Of a stretch of 64,000 nucleotides of DNA, positions 1 through 9,556 are shown piece after piece; positions within the stretch are counted from its first letter, which is position 1, and each line of letters opens with the position of its first letter. The translations under genes were made by a program, and so were the position numbers. The notes beneath the pieces are model-generated. The model had not been told where the DNA came from and did no database searches. It saw only the letters and a list, made by a program, of their open reading frames with translations. Location of the stretch: contig CAIQPK010000059.1 of NCBI GenBank assembly GCA_903873705.1, forward strand, positions 62,001 to 126,000, read 5' to 3'. This DNA is from an uncultured Acidobacteriota bacterium. GTDB taxonomy: Bacteria; Acidobacteriota; Terriglobia; Terriglobales; Acidobacteriaceae.

Positions 1-1
1 T

Positions 2-1180
2 TGCCTGCTTTCGCTCGAAGTCGCCTACGAAGCCCTGCGCGCCATCTGGACCGGTTCAGAACCGCGCGCCACCCGCACGGCAGCGCTCCGCCTGAACCTC
101 TCCGCCGACGCCGGAACACCCGCGTCAACCCCCATGTGGCTCGACGCCCTCCGCGCCAACCTCACCCCGCGCTCCCTCATCTTCCGCCACGCGCTCCGCC
201 TCGCCGCTGTCACCTCGCTCGACGTCTGGCTCCTTCACCTCACCCACATCACCCACAGCTACTGGCTGCCCATGACCTCCATCATCGTGCTGCAGCCCTA
301 CACCGGCGAAACCTGGCGTCGCTCCGGCGACCGCGTTGGCGGCACCGTCGCCGGCGCTATCCTCGCAGCCGTACTCGCCGCCGGGATCTCATCGGAAGCC
401 GGCATCATCGCCGTGATCGCCATCGGCTGCTTCTTCACCCTCGCCGTCTACGCAGCCGACTACGCTTGGTACTGCTTCTTCCTCACGCCCACCGTCGTTC
501 TCATGACCCTCCCGCATCTCCGCGACTGGCACTTCGCCGCCGTCCGCATGGGCATGACCGGCGTGGGCGCAGCCATCGCCCTGCTCGCCATGCTGCTCTT
601 CTGGCCCGAGCGCGAAAGCCTCCAGCTCCCCGGCCTGCTCGCCCGCGCCGCCACCGCCGATGCCGCCTACCTCCGCGCCATGCTGCGCTTCTGGCAATGC
701 CCTGCCGGCGATCTGCACGCCCGCACCATCGCCGAGCGCACCGTGCTCGCCCCCGCCCGCCGCGCCTGCGGCCTCGCAACCAACGACGCCGAAGAAAGCC
801 TCGACCGCGCCCTGCTCGAGCACAGCATCCCGCTGCACTCCCGGCCAGCGCACGAGCGCCTCAACCATGACGCCCTCACCTTCACGGCCTACCTCCGCCG
901 CCTCACCCAGGCCATCACCACCTTCGCCGCCATCGGTTCCGGCGCAGAAGAGGTCACCACCACCATCACCGACCTCGCCGCCCGCCTCGACACCGTCGCT
1001 TTACAGCTGGTCAACTGCACCGATGCCAGCGACCAGCCACTTCCCGAGATCGCGCTCGATGCCCAGCAGGGCCTCTCGCTCGCCGACCAGCTGCTCACCC
1101 GCATCGCGCGCCAGGTAGGCGTGCTCGAGCGCGCCACCGCCGACATCACCTCCGCCGGAGCGCGCACTACACCGGCGTAA
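2..1180 (+). CDS. FUSC/aromatic-acid-exporter-like membrane protein, 5' truncated by window edge
   Basis: Open frame from base 2 through ORF 134..1180; TM-rich with SYWLPMTSIIVLQPYTGETWRRSGDRVGGTVAGA typical of FUSC C-terminal modules. Confidence 0.75.
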   Translation, partial: CLLSLEVAYEALRAIWTGSEPRATRTAALRLNLSADAGTPASTPMWLDALRANLTPRSLIFRHALRLAAVTSLDVWLLHLTHITHSYWLPMTSIIVLQPYTGETWRRSGDRVGGTVAGAILAAVLAAGISSEAGIIAVIAIGCFFTLAVYAADYAWYCFFLTPTVVLMTLPHLRDWHFAAVRMGMTGVGAAIALLAMLLFWPERESLQLPGLLARAATADAAYLRAMLRFWQCPAGDLHARTIAERTVLAPARRACGLATNDAEESLDRALLEHSIPLHSRPAHERLNHDALTFTAYLRRLTQAITTFAAIGSGAEEVTTTITDLAARLDTVALQLVNCTDASDQPLPEIALDAQQGLSLADQLLTRIARQVGVLERATADITSAGARTTPA

Positions 1181-2435
1181 TAATCCCACCCACCGGCAGC
1201 GACGTCGGCAACGACCCCGGCCGGCGCAGCTTCATCGCATCTGCCGTCATATCCGTGTACTTCAACCCCGCGCCCGTGTTGAACAGCACCACGCGCTCGC
1301 CCGCCTTGATCTCGCCACTCGCCAGCAGCGTGTCATAAGCCGCCGTAGCCGCAGCGCCTTCCGGCGAAAGGAACAGCCCTTCGTGTTTAGCCCAATCCAG
1401 AATCGAAGCCAGGATCGTCGCATCGTCGCTCGCCAGAACCTTGCCGCCTGACGCCCGCACAATATCCAGGATGATCGCATCGCCATAGGGCTTCGGCACC
1501 CTCAGCCCCGCCGCAAACGTGTCCGCATTCTGGAAGAACTCACTCGCCGCCGCGCCCGCGTCAAACGCCTTCGCCATCGGTGCGCAGCCGGTGGCCTGCA
1601 GCGCATACATCCGCGGCCGCTTTCCACGCACCCAGCCCAGCTCTTCCATCTCTTCAAACGCTTTCCACATCCCAATCAGCCCCACGCCACCACCGGTCGG
1701 ATAAAAAACCGCATCCGGATAAGTCCACCCCAGCTGCTCGACAAGTTCATAGCCCATCGTCTTCTTGCCTTCCACGCGGAACGGCTCCTTCAGCGTAGAT
1801 ATGTCGAACCACACATCCTCCGCCGCCATCCCCGCCTCTTTCTGCGCCTTGATCCGTTCCCCCACCATCCGCGCGCAGTCCGAAATCAGCCCATCCACCA
1901 TCGTCACATCCGCGCCGTAAACGATGCCTTCCAGGTAATTCGCCAGTGGCACATCCTGCGGCATAAAAATATGCGCCGCAATCCCCGCCGCAGCAGCATA
2001 AGCCGCCAGCGCCCCCGCAGCATTACCCGCGGAAGGCACAGCCAGATGCCGCAGCCCATACTGCTTCGCCATCGTCACAGCAAGCCCAAGCCCACGAGCC
2101 TTGAACGTCCCCGTAGGATTCGCTCCCTCTTCCTTAACAAACAGCCCTGCATACCGCTGGCTCGCAATCATCGACGTCCAGCCCTCACCCAGCGACACGG
2201 GCTCCACATCCGGCAGCACATCCGCATACCGCCACATCCCGGCGCTCGTCTTCCCGGCCGCATTGGCCGCGGCGGCAATCTCCGCCGGACGCTCCCGCCG
2301 CGCCGTTTTCTTCAGCGCCTCCATGTCATAGCGGACATAAAGCGACCCCGCATCAATCGGGCAAAGCGTCTGGGGAGTATCGGCGGAAACGCGGTGGTGG
2401 CAACGAGCACATTCAAGGTAAGCGATAGCAGGCAT
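1167..2435 (-). CDS. thrC: Threonine synthase (PLP-dependent)
   Basis: ORF 422 aa; FVKEEGANPTGTFKARGLGLAVTMAKQYG, PTGGGVGLIGMWKAFEE. Confidence 0.9.
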   Translation of the reverse strand: MPAIAYLECARCHHRVSADTPQTLCPIDAGSLYVRYDMEALKKTARRERPAEIAAAANAAGKTSAGMWRYADVLPDVEPVSLGEGWTSMIASQRYAGLFVKEEGANPTGTFKARGLGLAVTMAKQYGLRHLAVPSAGNAAGALAAYAAAAGIAAHIFMPQDVPLANYLEGIVYGADVTMVDGLISDCARMVGERIKAQKEAGMAAEDVWFDISTLKEPFRVEGKKTMGYELVEQLGWTYPDAVFYPTGGGVGLIGMWKAFEEMEELGWVRGKRPRMYALQATGCAPMAKAFDAGAAASEFFQNADTFAAGLRVPKPYGDAIILDIVRASGGKVLASDDATILASILDWAKHEGLFLSPEGAAATAAYDTLLASGEIKAGERVVLFNTGAGLKYTDMTADAMKLRRPGSLPTSLPVGGIITPV

Positions 2436-2496
2436 CCCTCCATGCTATCGCGCATAACAGCCCCGTACACCCACCCTCGCGTTATCCTTAAGCGAT

Positions 2497-3432
2497 ATGC
2501 AAATCGGCCTCATCGCCATCGACATGGATGGCACGCTCCTCGGCTCCAACGGCCACGTCAGCCCCCGCAACCTCGCCGCACTCCGCGCCGCCGACCACGC
2601 CGGCGTAGAAATCGTCATCGCCACCGGCCGCCGCCACTGCTACGCCATGAAGGTCCTGCGCCAGCTCGACCTCAACCCCGCACTTGCCCTCGTCAGCTCC
2701 AACGGCAGCGTCGTCCGCACCATCGGCAAGGCCGAGTTGCTCCACCGCACCTACCTCCCGCTCACCACCTCGCGCTGGCTCTGCGAGCACATGGCCGAGT
2801 ACCGCAGCACGCTCGTCGTCACCTTCGACTCCGTACGACCCGACGGCGAAGACGACCACGGCGCCCTCGTCGTCGAGCACCTCGACGACCTGCACACCAG
2901 CGTCGGGGCCTGGATGACCGTCAACCAGCCTTACATCGCTCATGTCGAACGGCTGGAGCATGCCCTCGAAGGCGATCCACCCATCCAGATGATGCTCGCC
3001 GGTCCGGTCGCCAAAATGCGCCGCGCCGAGCAGCGCCTCCTCGAGCACGAACACGTCTACGCCGTCGGCGTCACGCCCCGCGAACGCATCCACACCGCCC
3101 AGGTCGCCATCCACCGCACCGAGTACCCGCTCCGCGATCTCTGCATCGTCGACATCCTGCCCGCCGGCTGCTCCAAGGGCAACGCCATCCTCCGCCACGC
3201 CGCCCAGCGCGGCCTGCAGCCGGACGAGGTCCTCGCCATCGGCGACAACTGGAACGACGTCTCCATGCTCGAAGCCGCCGGGCACGCCGTCCTCATGGCC
3301 AACGCCCCCGCCGACCTCAAATCCCAAGCCACCGCACGCGGCTGGCAGCTCGGCCCATCCAACGACGACGACGGTGTTGCCGCCGCCATCGAAGCCGCCC
3401 TCAGCGCGCTTCCCATTGGTACCCGGTGGTAG
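2497..3432 (+). CDS. Cof-type HAD-IIB family hydrolase
   Basis: IAIDMDGTLLGSNGHVSPRN and KGNAILRHAAQRGLQPDEVLAIGDNWNDVSMLEAAG. Confidence 0.9.
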   Translation: MQIGLIAIDMDGTLLGSNGHVSPRNLAALRAADHAGVEIVIATGRRHCYAMKVLRQLDLNPALALVSSNGSVVRTIGKAELLHRTYLPLTTSRWLCEHMAEYRSTLVVTFDSVRPDGEDDHGALVVEHLDDLHTSVGAWMTVNQPYIAHVERLEHALEGDPPIQMMLAGPVAKMRRAEQRLLEHEHVYAVGVTPRERIHTAQVAIHRTEYPLRDLCIVDILPAGCSKGNAILRHAAQRGLQPDEVLAIGDNWNDVSMLEAAGHAVLMANAPADLKSQATARGWQLGPSNDDDGVAAAIEAALSALPIGTRW

Positions 3433-3442
3433 TCTCATAACA

Positions 3443-4168
3443 GTGCCCTGCTTCGCCAAACACCGTCGCCACGCGCTCATCGCGGCCTTCGCCCTCGCGG
3501 CGTCCTGCCCCTTCGCGCATGCCATGGAGCGCCTCACCCTCCGCACCGGCTTCGAGCTCGACTGCGTGCGCCACGAGGCCATCGACGCCGACCACGTCCG
3601 CGTCTTCCTCTCCGCCGACAACTACCAGGACCTCCGCGCCAGCGAAATCCTCCGCGTCGATCTATTGCCCGACCCACCCCAGCCCGCAACGCTCCAACCT
3701 GCCACCGCCGTACTTCACACGGTCAGCACGGGACAGCCGACGGCCGAAGAAATGCGCCAGATGCTCGCCACCGCCGGCACCGCGCACAATATAGACGAGG
3801 ACCTCCTGCTCTCCGTCATCCACGCCGAAAGCGGCGGCCGCGTCACCGCCGTCTCCCACGCCGGCGCGCAGGGCCTGATGCAGCTCATGCCGCAGACCGC
3901 CCGCGAAAACGGCGTCCGCAACGCCTTCCACGCCGACGAAAACATCGCCGGCGGCACCGCCTACCTCGACACCCTCCTCAAGCGCTACAAGGACAACGTC
4001 GCCCTCGCGCTCGCCGCCTATAACGCCGGCCCGGGCGCCGTCGACCGCTACCGCGGCATCCCGCCCTTCCGCGAAACCCGCGCCTACGTAGCCCGCGTCA
4101 TCCGCGAGTTCAACCGCCGCAAACAAGCCTCTGCCCTCACCGCAGTGGCCGCGCACATCGCCCACTAA
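3443..4168 (+). CDS. Lytic transglycosylase (SLT domain), secreted
   Basis: GTG start chosen inside ORF 3374..4168; signal peptide; ESGGRVTAVSHAGAQGLMQLMPQTA...ALAAYNAGPGAVDRYRGIPPFRET. Confidence 0.88.
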   Translation: MPCFAKHRRHALIAAFALAASCPFAHAMERLTLRTGFELDCVRHEAIDADHVRVFLSADNYQDLRASEILRVDLLPDPPQPATLQPATAVLHTVSTGQPTAEEMRQMLATAGTAHNIDEDLLLSVIHAESGGRVTAVSHAGAQGLMQLMPQTARENGVRNAFHADENIAGGTAYLDTLLKRYKDNVALALAAYNAGPGAVDRYRGIPPFRETRAYVARVIREFNRRKQASALTAVAAHIAH

Positions 4169-4177
4169 ATTTCCCTG

Positions 4178-5194
4178 ATGACCAAACGCAACGCCATAAT
4201 GGCAGCCCTCGGCATCGTCCTGCTCGCCATCGGCGCCTGGGCCACCCACCGCATCGCGTTCGACTGGCTCTCCCTCGCCGCCCAGCTCCATTCCGTCGCG
4301 TGGCTCCACGTCCTCCTCGGCTCCGCCTGCATCTACGCCGGTTTCTGGCTGCGAGGTGTCCGCTGGGCCGTGCTCCTCGGCCCGCGCCAGCGCGTCGCCT
4401 CCTCCACGCTCGTCGCTCCGCAGTTCGTCGGCTTCACCGCCGTCGCGCTCTTCGGACGCCTCGCCGACCTCACCCGCCCCTACCTCATCGCCCGCCGCAC
4501 CGGCCTGCCCGTAGCCGCGCAAATCGCCGTCTACTCGGTCGAACGCATCTTCGATCTCGCCGCCGCCGCCATCATCTTCTCCGCCACCCTCGCCCTCGCG
4601 CCCCGCGACCTTCCCCACCACGAGCTCTTCGCCCGCGCCGGCATCCTTTCCTCCATCGCCACGCTCGGCCTCGCCGCCTTCGCCGTCACCATCCGCTTCG
4701 CCGGCGACAAGCTCGCCCGCCTCGCCACAAAGCTGCTCACTCCCGTCTCTCCAACCTTCGCCACAGCCGCCGCCGAACGCATCCTCGATTTCCGCGCCGG
4801 CCTCGACACCCTCACCAGCCTCCGCGAGTTCCTCTCCGCGCTGGCCCTCTCGCTGCTCATCTGGCTCGGCATCGCCGAGTCGTACGTGCAGTCGGCCCAC
4901 GCCATGGCCGCCACGCCGCAGCTCGCCACCCTCAGCTTCACCCAGAGCATGCTGCTCATGGCCACCAGCATGGGCGGCTCACTCGTTCAGCTGCCAGTGC
5001 TCGGCTGGTTCACGCAGATTGCCCTGCTAGCCACCGCCATCCACGCTATCTTTGGCGCTCCAATTGAAGCCGCCACCGCCTGCGGCGCCATCATCCTCTT
5101 CATCACCACGCTCAGCTTCGTCCCCGTCGGCCTCATCGCTGCCCGCCTCGCCGGCACCTCTCTCCGCCAGGCCACCGAGCAGTCCACGGACTAG
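4178..5194 (+). CDS. Lysylphosphatidylglycerol synthase TM-region / flippase-like (UPF0104) membrane protein
   Basis: Multi-TM, GFTAVALFGRLADLTRPYLIARRTGLPVAAQIAVYSVERIFDL. Confidence 0.75.
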   Translation: MTKRNAIMAALGIVLLAIGAWATHRIAFDWLSLAAQLHSVAWLHVLLGSACIYAGFWLRGVRWAVLLGPRQRVASSTLVAPQFVGFTAVALFGRLADLTRPYLIARRTGLPVAAQIAVYSVERIFDLAAAAIIFSATLALAPRDLPHHELFARAGILSSIATLGLAAFAVTIRFAGDKLARLATKLLTPVSPTFATAAAERILDFRAGLDTLTSLREFLSALALSLLIWLGIAESYVQSAHAMAATPQLATLSFTQSMLLMATSMGGSLVQLPVLGWFTQIALLATAIHAIFGAPIEAATACGAIILFITTLSFVPVGLIAARLAGTSLRQATEQSTD

Positions 5195-5211
5195 GCCCCG
5201 CACACTCCGCC

Positions 5212-5257
5212 CAGACATCGGGGTGCCCCATGTCCGGATTTTCGGACATGGGAATGA
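5212..5257 (+). repeat. Palindromic GGGTGCCCCAT-type repeat
   Basis: GGGGTGCCCCATGTCCG-gatttt-CGGACATGGGAATGACGCC. Confidence 0.7.
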
Positions 5258-5321
5258 CGCCACTTCCGTTCACGCCCACCACCGCTCTCGCCCCCCTCGC
5301 GCTGCTAGACTTGTAACTGAA

Positions 5322-5804
5322 ATGAAATGTCCCTTCTGCGGTTTCACCCAGGATAAAGTCATCGATTCGCGCGAGAGCAAGGAGGCCGACTCCATCCGCC
5401 GCCGCCGCGAGTGCGAACGCTGCACCAAGCGCTTCACCACCTACGAGCGCATCGACGAAATCCCCTACATGGTCGTAAAAAAAGACGGCCGCCGCGAGCG
5501 CTTCGACCGCCAAAAGGTCCTCTCCGGCCTCCTCCACTCCTGCCAGAAGCGCAAAGTCTCCGTCGCCCAGATGCAGGAAATCGTCGACGCCACCGAAGCC
5601 TTCGTCATCGACTCCGAAGGCCGCGAACGCACCACCGCCTCCGTCGGCGAGCTCATCATGAACCGCCTCAAAGACATCGACACCGTAGCCTACATCCGTT
5701 TCGCCAGCGTCTACCGCGACTTCAAGGACGTCCGCGAATTCAAAGCCGAACTCGAAGACCTGCTCGCCGGCAAAGACGTCAAAGCCAAACGCAACATGCG
5801 GTAA
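5322..5804 (+). CDS. nrdR: Transcriptional repressor NrdR
   Basis: Starts MKCPFCGFTQDKVIDSRESKEADSIRRRRECERCTKRFTTYER; ORF track start 5052 is an overextension. Confidence 0.95.
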   Translation: MKCPFCGFTQDKVIDSRESKEADSIRRRRECERCTKRFTTYERIDEIPYMVVKKDGRRERFDRQKVLSGLLHSCQKRKVSVAQMQEIVDATEAFVIDSEGRERTTASVGELIMNRLKDIDTVAYIRFASVYRDFKDVREFKAELEDLLAGKDVKAKRNMR

Positions 5805-5828
5805 TCCTGCACCCCCGCAACACCTGAG

Positions 5829-5862
5829 ATTGTCATCCTGAGCGCAGCGAAGGACCTGCTTT
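5829..5862 (+). repeat. Head-like dispersed repeat fragment 3' of nrdR
   Basis: TTGTCATCCTGAGCGCAGCGAAGGACCTGCTTTCC, resembles the composite repeat head. Confidence 0.6.
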
Positions 5863-5894
5863 CCGCTCGCATCGCCACAACACCCGAGAACCCC

Positions 5895-6914
5895 ATGCCC
5901 TCACGTACCCACCAAATCACACTCATCCCCGGCGACGGCATCGGCCCCGAAGTCACTTCCGCCACCGTCAGCATCCTCGAAGCCGCCTGCACGCCCCTCG
6001 GCTGCACCTTCGACTGGCACACCTACAACGCCGGCGCCGACGCCTTCGCCAAAACCGGCGAGTACATCCCCAAGGCCCTGTACGACTCCATCGAACAAAA
6101 CCGCGTCGCCCTCAAAGGCCCCGTCGGCACGCCTATCGGCGCGGGCTTCTCGTCAATCAATGTAGCCCTGCGCAAAAAGTTCGACCTCTACGCCAACTTC
6201 CGCCCTGTAAAAACTCTCCCCGGCCTCAAAACCAACTACCCCAACATCGACCTCATCATCTTCCGCGAAAATACTGAAGACCTCTACGCCGGCCTCGAGG
6301 TCATGATCAACCCCGACATCGCGCAGTCGCTCAAAATCATCACCAGCAACGGCTCCACGCGCATCGCCAAAGCCGCCTTCGAGTACGCCCGCAAGCACGG
6401 CCGCAAGAAGATCCATGCCATCCACAAGGCCAATATCATGAAGCTCTCGGACGGCCTCTTCCTCCGCTGCTGCCGCAAGGTCGCGGAAGGCTACCCGGAA
6501 GTCACCTACGCCGAGCACATCGTCGACAACACCTGCATGCAGCTCGTCCTCAACCCGTACCAGTACGACATCATCCTCACCACCAACCTCTACGGCGACA
6601 TCCTCTCCGACCTCTGCTCCGCTTTCGTCGGCGGCCTCGGCCTCGTCCCCGGCGCCAACCTCGGCAAAGAGTGTGCCATCTTCGAAGCCGTCCACGGCTC
6701 CGCCCCCGACATCGCCGGACAGGACAAGGCCAACCCCACCGCCGTCCTGCAATCCGCCATCCTCATGCTCCACCACCTCAACGAGCCCGAAGCCGCCAAC
6801 AAGATCCACGCCGCCCTCGAAAAGGTCTACGCCGCCGGCACCTCCCTCACCCGCGACGTAGGCGGCACAGTCGGCACAAAAGCCTTCGCCGAAGCGGTCA
6901 TCGCAGCGCTGTAG
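5895..6914 (+). CDS. NAD-type isocitrate/isopropylmalate dehydrogenase family
   Basis: [63 protein letters not shown]. Confidence 0.9.
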   Translation: MPSRTHQITLIPGDGIGPEVTSATVSILEAACTPLGCTFDWHTYNAGADAFAKTGEYIPKALYDSIEQNRVALKGPVGTPIGAGFSSINVALRKKFDLYANFRPVKTLPGLKTNYPNIDLIIFRENTEDLYAGLEVMINPDIAQSLKIITSNGSTRIAKAAFEYARKHGRKKIHAIHKANIMKLSDGLFLRCCRKVAEGYPEVTYAEHIVDNTCMQLVLNPYQYDIILTTNLYGDILSDLCSAFVGGLGLVPGANLGKECAIFEAVHGSAPDIAGQDKANPTAVLQSAILMLHHLNEPEAANKIHAALEKVYAAGTSLTRDVGGTVGTKAFAEAVIAAL

Positions 6915-6923
6915 CTTCTTTCA

Positions 6924-6962
6924 ACGACAAACGGCCAGAGCATCAAGCTCAGGCCGTTGTCT
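6924..6962. terminator. Bidirectional terminator-like hairpin between convergent genes
   Basis: AACGGCC-agagcatcaagctca-GGCCGTT followed by GTCTTT; inner GAGC/GCTC stem. Confidence 0.6.
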
Positions 6963-7000
6963 TTCACTACGCTCTACCCACTACCGTCTACACTCTGCCT

Positions 7001-8272
7001 TTACACCCAGTCCCCCGCCCGCATCAGCGGCTCCGCCGTCCCATCCTCCGCCAGCCCATCCACATTCATCGTGGGCCCGCCAATCATCCAGTCCACATGG
7101 ATCAGGCTTTCATTCGCCCCCAGCTTCGCCAGCTCCTCATTCGACATCTTCTCCCCGCCAATCAAGCAAGTCGAGTAAGCCTGCCCCAGCGCAATATGCG
7201 AGGCCGCATTCTCATCGAACAACGTGTTCCAGAACAAAATCCCACCCTGCGCAATCGGCGAGTTGTGTGGAACCAGCGCCACCTCGCCCAGCTTTCGCGC
7301 ACCTTCATCAGTGGAAATCAGCTTGTTGATCGCCTCTTCGCCCGCCGTCGCCGTGGCCTTCACAATCTTGCCATCCTTGAACTCGCACCGAATATTCTCG
7401 ATCAGCGTGCCCTGGTGCGAGAGCGGCTTCGAAGCCGTCACAAACCCATTCACGCGGTCCTTGTGCGGCGTAGTAAAACACTCTTCGGTAGGAATATTCG
7501 GCTGGCAATAAACCCCGTTACCCGCGGTCGTTCCCCCACCCGCCCACAGATGCTGATCAGCCAACCCGACGGTCAAATCCGTCGCGCCATCCGGCGTATA
7601 GAACCGCAGCGAGTGATACCGTCGCCCATTCAAAAAGTCCACGCGCCGCTTCAGGTTTTCGCCATGCTGCTTCCACTGCGCAACCGGGTCATCGCTCGTA
7701 ATCCGCGACGCGAAGAAGATCGCATCCCACAACTTCGATAGCGCCGCGGGCTCCGGGTCATCCGGAAACACCAGCTTCGCCCACGCGGGCGTGGCCGCCG
7801 CCACAATCGTCCAGTTGATCTCGTGCCGCGTAATCAGCTCCATCGCCGGCTTCGAAGCCTTCGAAGCCGCCACATTCGCCCGCGACACCTTCGCTGGGTC
7901 CTGCTGCGCCAGCAGCGCGGGGTTCGCCCCCGTCACGCCCATCCGCGCCGCGCCCGACTTGAACGCCGTCGCAATCGCATCGTGATACCACGCCGGCGCA
8001 TAGTCAAAGCTCTCATCAGGAGCGTTCTGATATCGCGCCAGCGTAGCCGCATCGTCGGAGTAGAACGTCGTCACCAGCTTCGCCCCGGCCTTGTAAGCAT
8101 GAGCCGTAATCAGCCGCACCAGCGGCAGCGCATCGGTAGGAGCCGTCAGCACCAGCTCCTGTCCAGGCTGCAAACCCAGCCCAATCCGCACCGAAACCTC
8201 GGCAAGGCGGTCAAGCTTCTGTTCAAAAGAAAGAGCGGCGAAAGCATCGGAGGGAGTAGCAGAAGAACTCAT
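7001..8272 (-). CDS. Aminopeptidase, M29 family
   Basis: 423 aa; ISTDEGARKLGEVALVPHNSPIAQGGILFWNTLFDENAASHIALGQAYSTC. Confidence 0.9.
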   Translation of the reverse strand: MSSSATPSDAFAALSFEQKLDRLAEVSVRIGLGLQPGQELVLTAPTDALPLVRLITAHAYKAGAKLVTTFYSDDAATLARYQNAPDESFDYAPAWYHDAIATAFKSGAARMGVTGANPALLAQQDPAKVSRANVAASKASKPAMELITRHEINWTIVAAATPAWAKLVFPDDPEPAALSKLWDAIFFASRITSDDPVAQWKQHGENLKRRVDFLNGRRYHSLRFYTPDGATDLTVGLADQHLWAGGGTTAGNGVYCQPNIPTEECFTTPHKDRVNGFVTASKPLSHQGTLIENIRCEFKDGKIVKATATAGEEAINKLISTDEGARKLGEVALVPHNSPIAQGGILFWNTLFDENAASHIALGQAYSTCLIGGEKMSNEELAKLGANESLIHVDWMIGGPTMNVDGLAEDGTAEPLMRAGDWV

Positions 8273-8302
8273 GCCTCTCAGTTTATCGCGTGCCAGCCAT
8301 CG

Positions 8303-8986
8303 TTAGAGCTGCGGAAACACTTCCCGGAAGTCGTAAACCCCGGTCCTGCCCGCAAGCCACTCAGCCGCGCGCACCGCACCCTCCGCAAACGGCCGCCGCG
8401 AGTGAGACTCATGCGTCAGCAGCATCTTGTCGCCGTTCCCCGCCGCCTCCAGCACATGCAGCCCCACTGCCTCACCCGACCGCACCGACGCCACCGGCAC
8501 CTCCGCACCCGAGGCCTTCTGCACCACATCCCGCAGCGTCAGCGCGGTCCCCGACGGCGCATCCAGCTTCGTAATATGGTGCGTCTCGGAAATCGAAAAC
8601 GCATACCCATGAGGCTTCAGCTCCGCCGTCATATCCGCCGCCAGCTTCAACATCAACTGCACGCCCACCGAAAAATTCGTCCCATGCAGCAGCGCAGCCC
8701 CACGCCGCTCCGTCAGCGCACGCATATCGTCCAATTTGTCGTACCACCCGGTGGTTCCGATCACCATCTTCGCGCCATTAGCCAGGCAAGCGCGCATGTT
8801 CTGCACCACCGCCTCAGGCGTAGTGAAGTCAATCACCGCATCAAACCCCGTCACAAACGGTGGCGTCAGGGCCGAAGCATCCTTGTTCTCCTTGGCATCG
8901 AGCACATGCACACTATGGCCGCGCTCCGCCGCTACTTCCGCCACTAACTTGCCAGTCTTCCCAACTCCGAGAACGAGTATGCGCAT
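8303..8986 (-). CDS. dapB: 4-hydroxy-tetrahydrodipicolinate reductase
   Basis: MRILVLGVGKTGKLVAEVAAERG; VIGTTGWYDK; ETHHITKLDAPSGTAL. Confidence 0.9.
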   Translation of the reverse strand: MRILVLGVGKTGKLVAEVAAERGHSVHVLDAKENKDASALTPPFVTGFDAVIDFTTPEAVVQNMRACLANGAKMVIGTTGWYDKLDDMRALTERRGAALLHGTNFSVGVQLMLKLAADMTAELKPHGYAFSISETHHITKLDAPSGTALTLRDVVQKASGAEVPVASVRSGEAVGLHVLEAAGNGDKMLLTHESHSRRPFAEGAVRAAEWLAGRTGVYDFREVFPQL

Positions 8987-8990
8987 GGAT

Positions 8991-9536
8991 CTAGTTTAGT
9001 TCAACGTGCGGTTGAATATGGCGTTTGTCGATGAGTCGGAAAGCCAGCAATGAAAGGAGCGCCCACACGACCACCATTCCGATCATCATGCTCGGCGGCA
9101 TCGAAGCAAGTGTCGCCAAATCTTTCCAGCGGATTTGAAAAAGTGTCACGATAAAGATAGGCACCAAAGAAAACTCCGCCCAGCGCGAGCGGGGAACAGA
9201 CCAGCAAATCAACAGCAGGCTCAAGGACAATGTTCCGAGAAGCTTATGCACCCACGGCAGCGTGTGGATGAAGAGAGATGCTGCAAACAGAAACGCTCCC
9301 GAAATGACGCAAATCGCCGCGACCTTCTCGCTGGTTGAGGAGACTTGCCTCTTCCCACTTCTCATCGCAAAGAAGAGCGCAACGAAATACATCGCCGTCC
9401 CGACGGCCCGGAACGCGGAGTGCTCAGCTCCCCTCAGGCGAACGAAATCTGACGCCAACCTCAACGCAAGACCAACAATTCCGACTAGGCAAGTCAAGAC
9501 CGGTTTGTACTTATCCTGAAGCATCATCGGCCTCAT
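8991..9536 (-). CDS. Hypothetical multi-TM membrane protein
   Basis: 181 aa ORF with several hydrophobic segments between dapB and lysC. Confidence 0.6.
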   Translation of the reverse strand: MRPMMLQDKYKPVLTCLVGIVGLALRLASDFVRLRGAEHSAFRAVGTAMYFVALFFAMRSGKRQVSSTSEKVAAICVISGAFLFAASLFIHTLPWVHKLLGTLSLSLLLICWSVPRSRWAEFSLVPIFIVTLFQIRWKDLATLASMPPSMMIGMVVVWALLSLLAFRLIDKRHIQPHVELN

Positions 9537-9556
9537 CGGGCACGTGCAGTTTGCCG

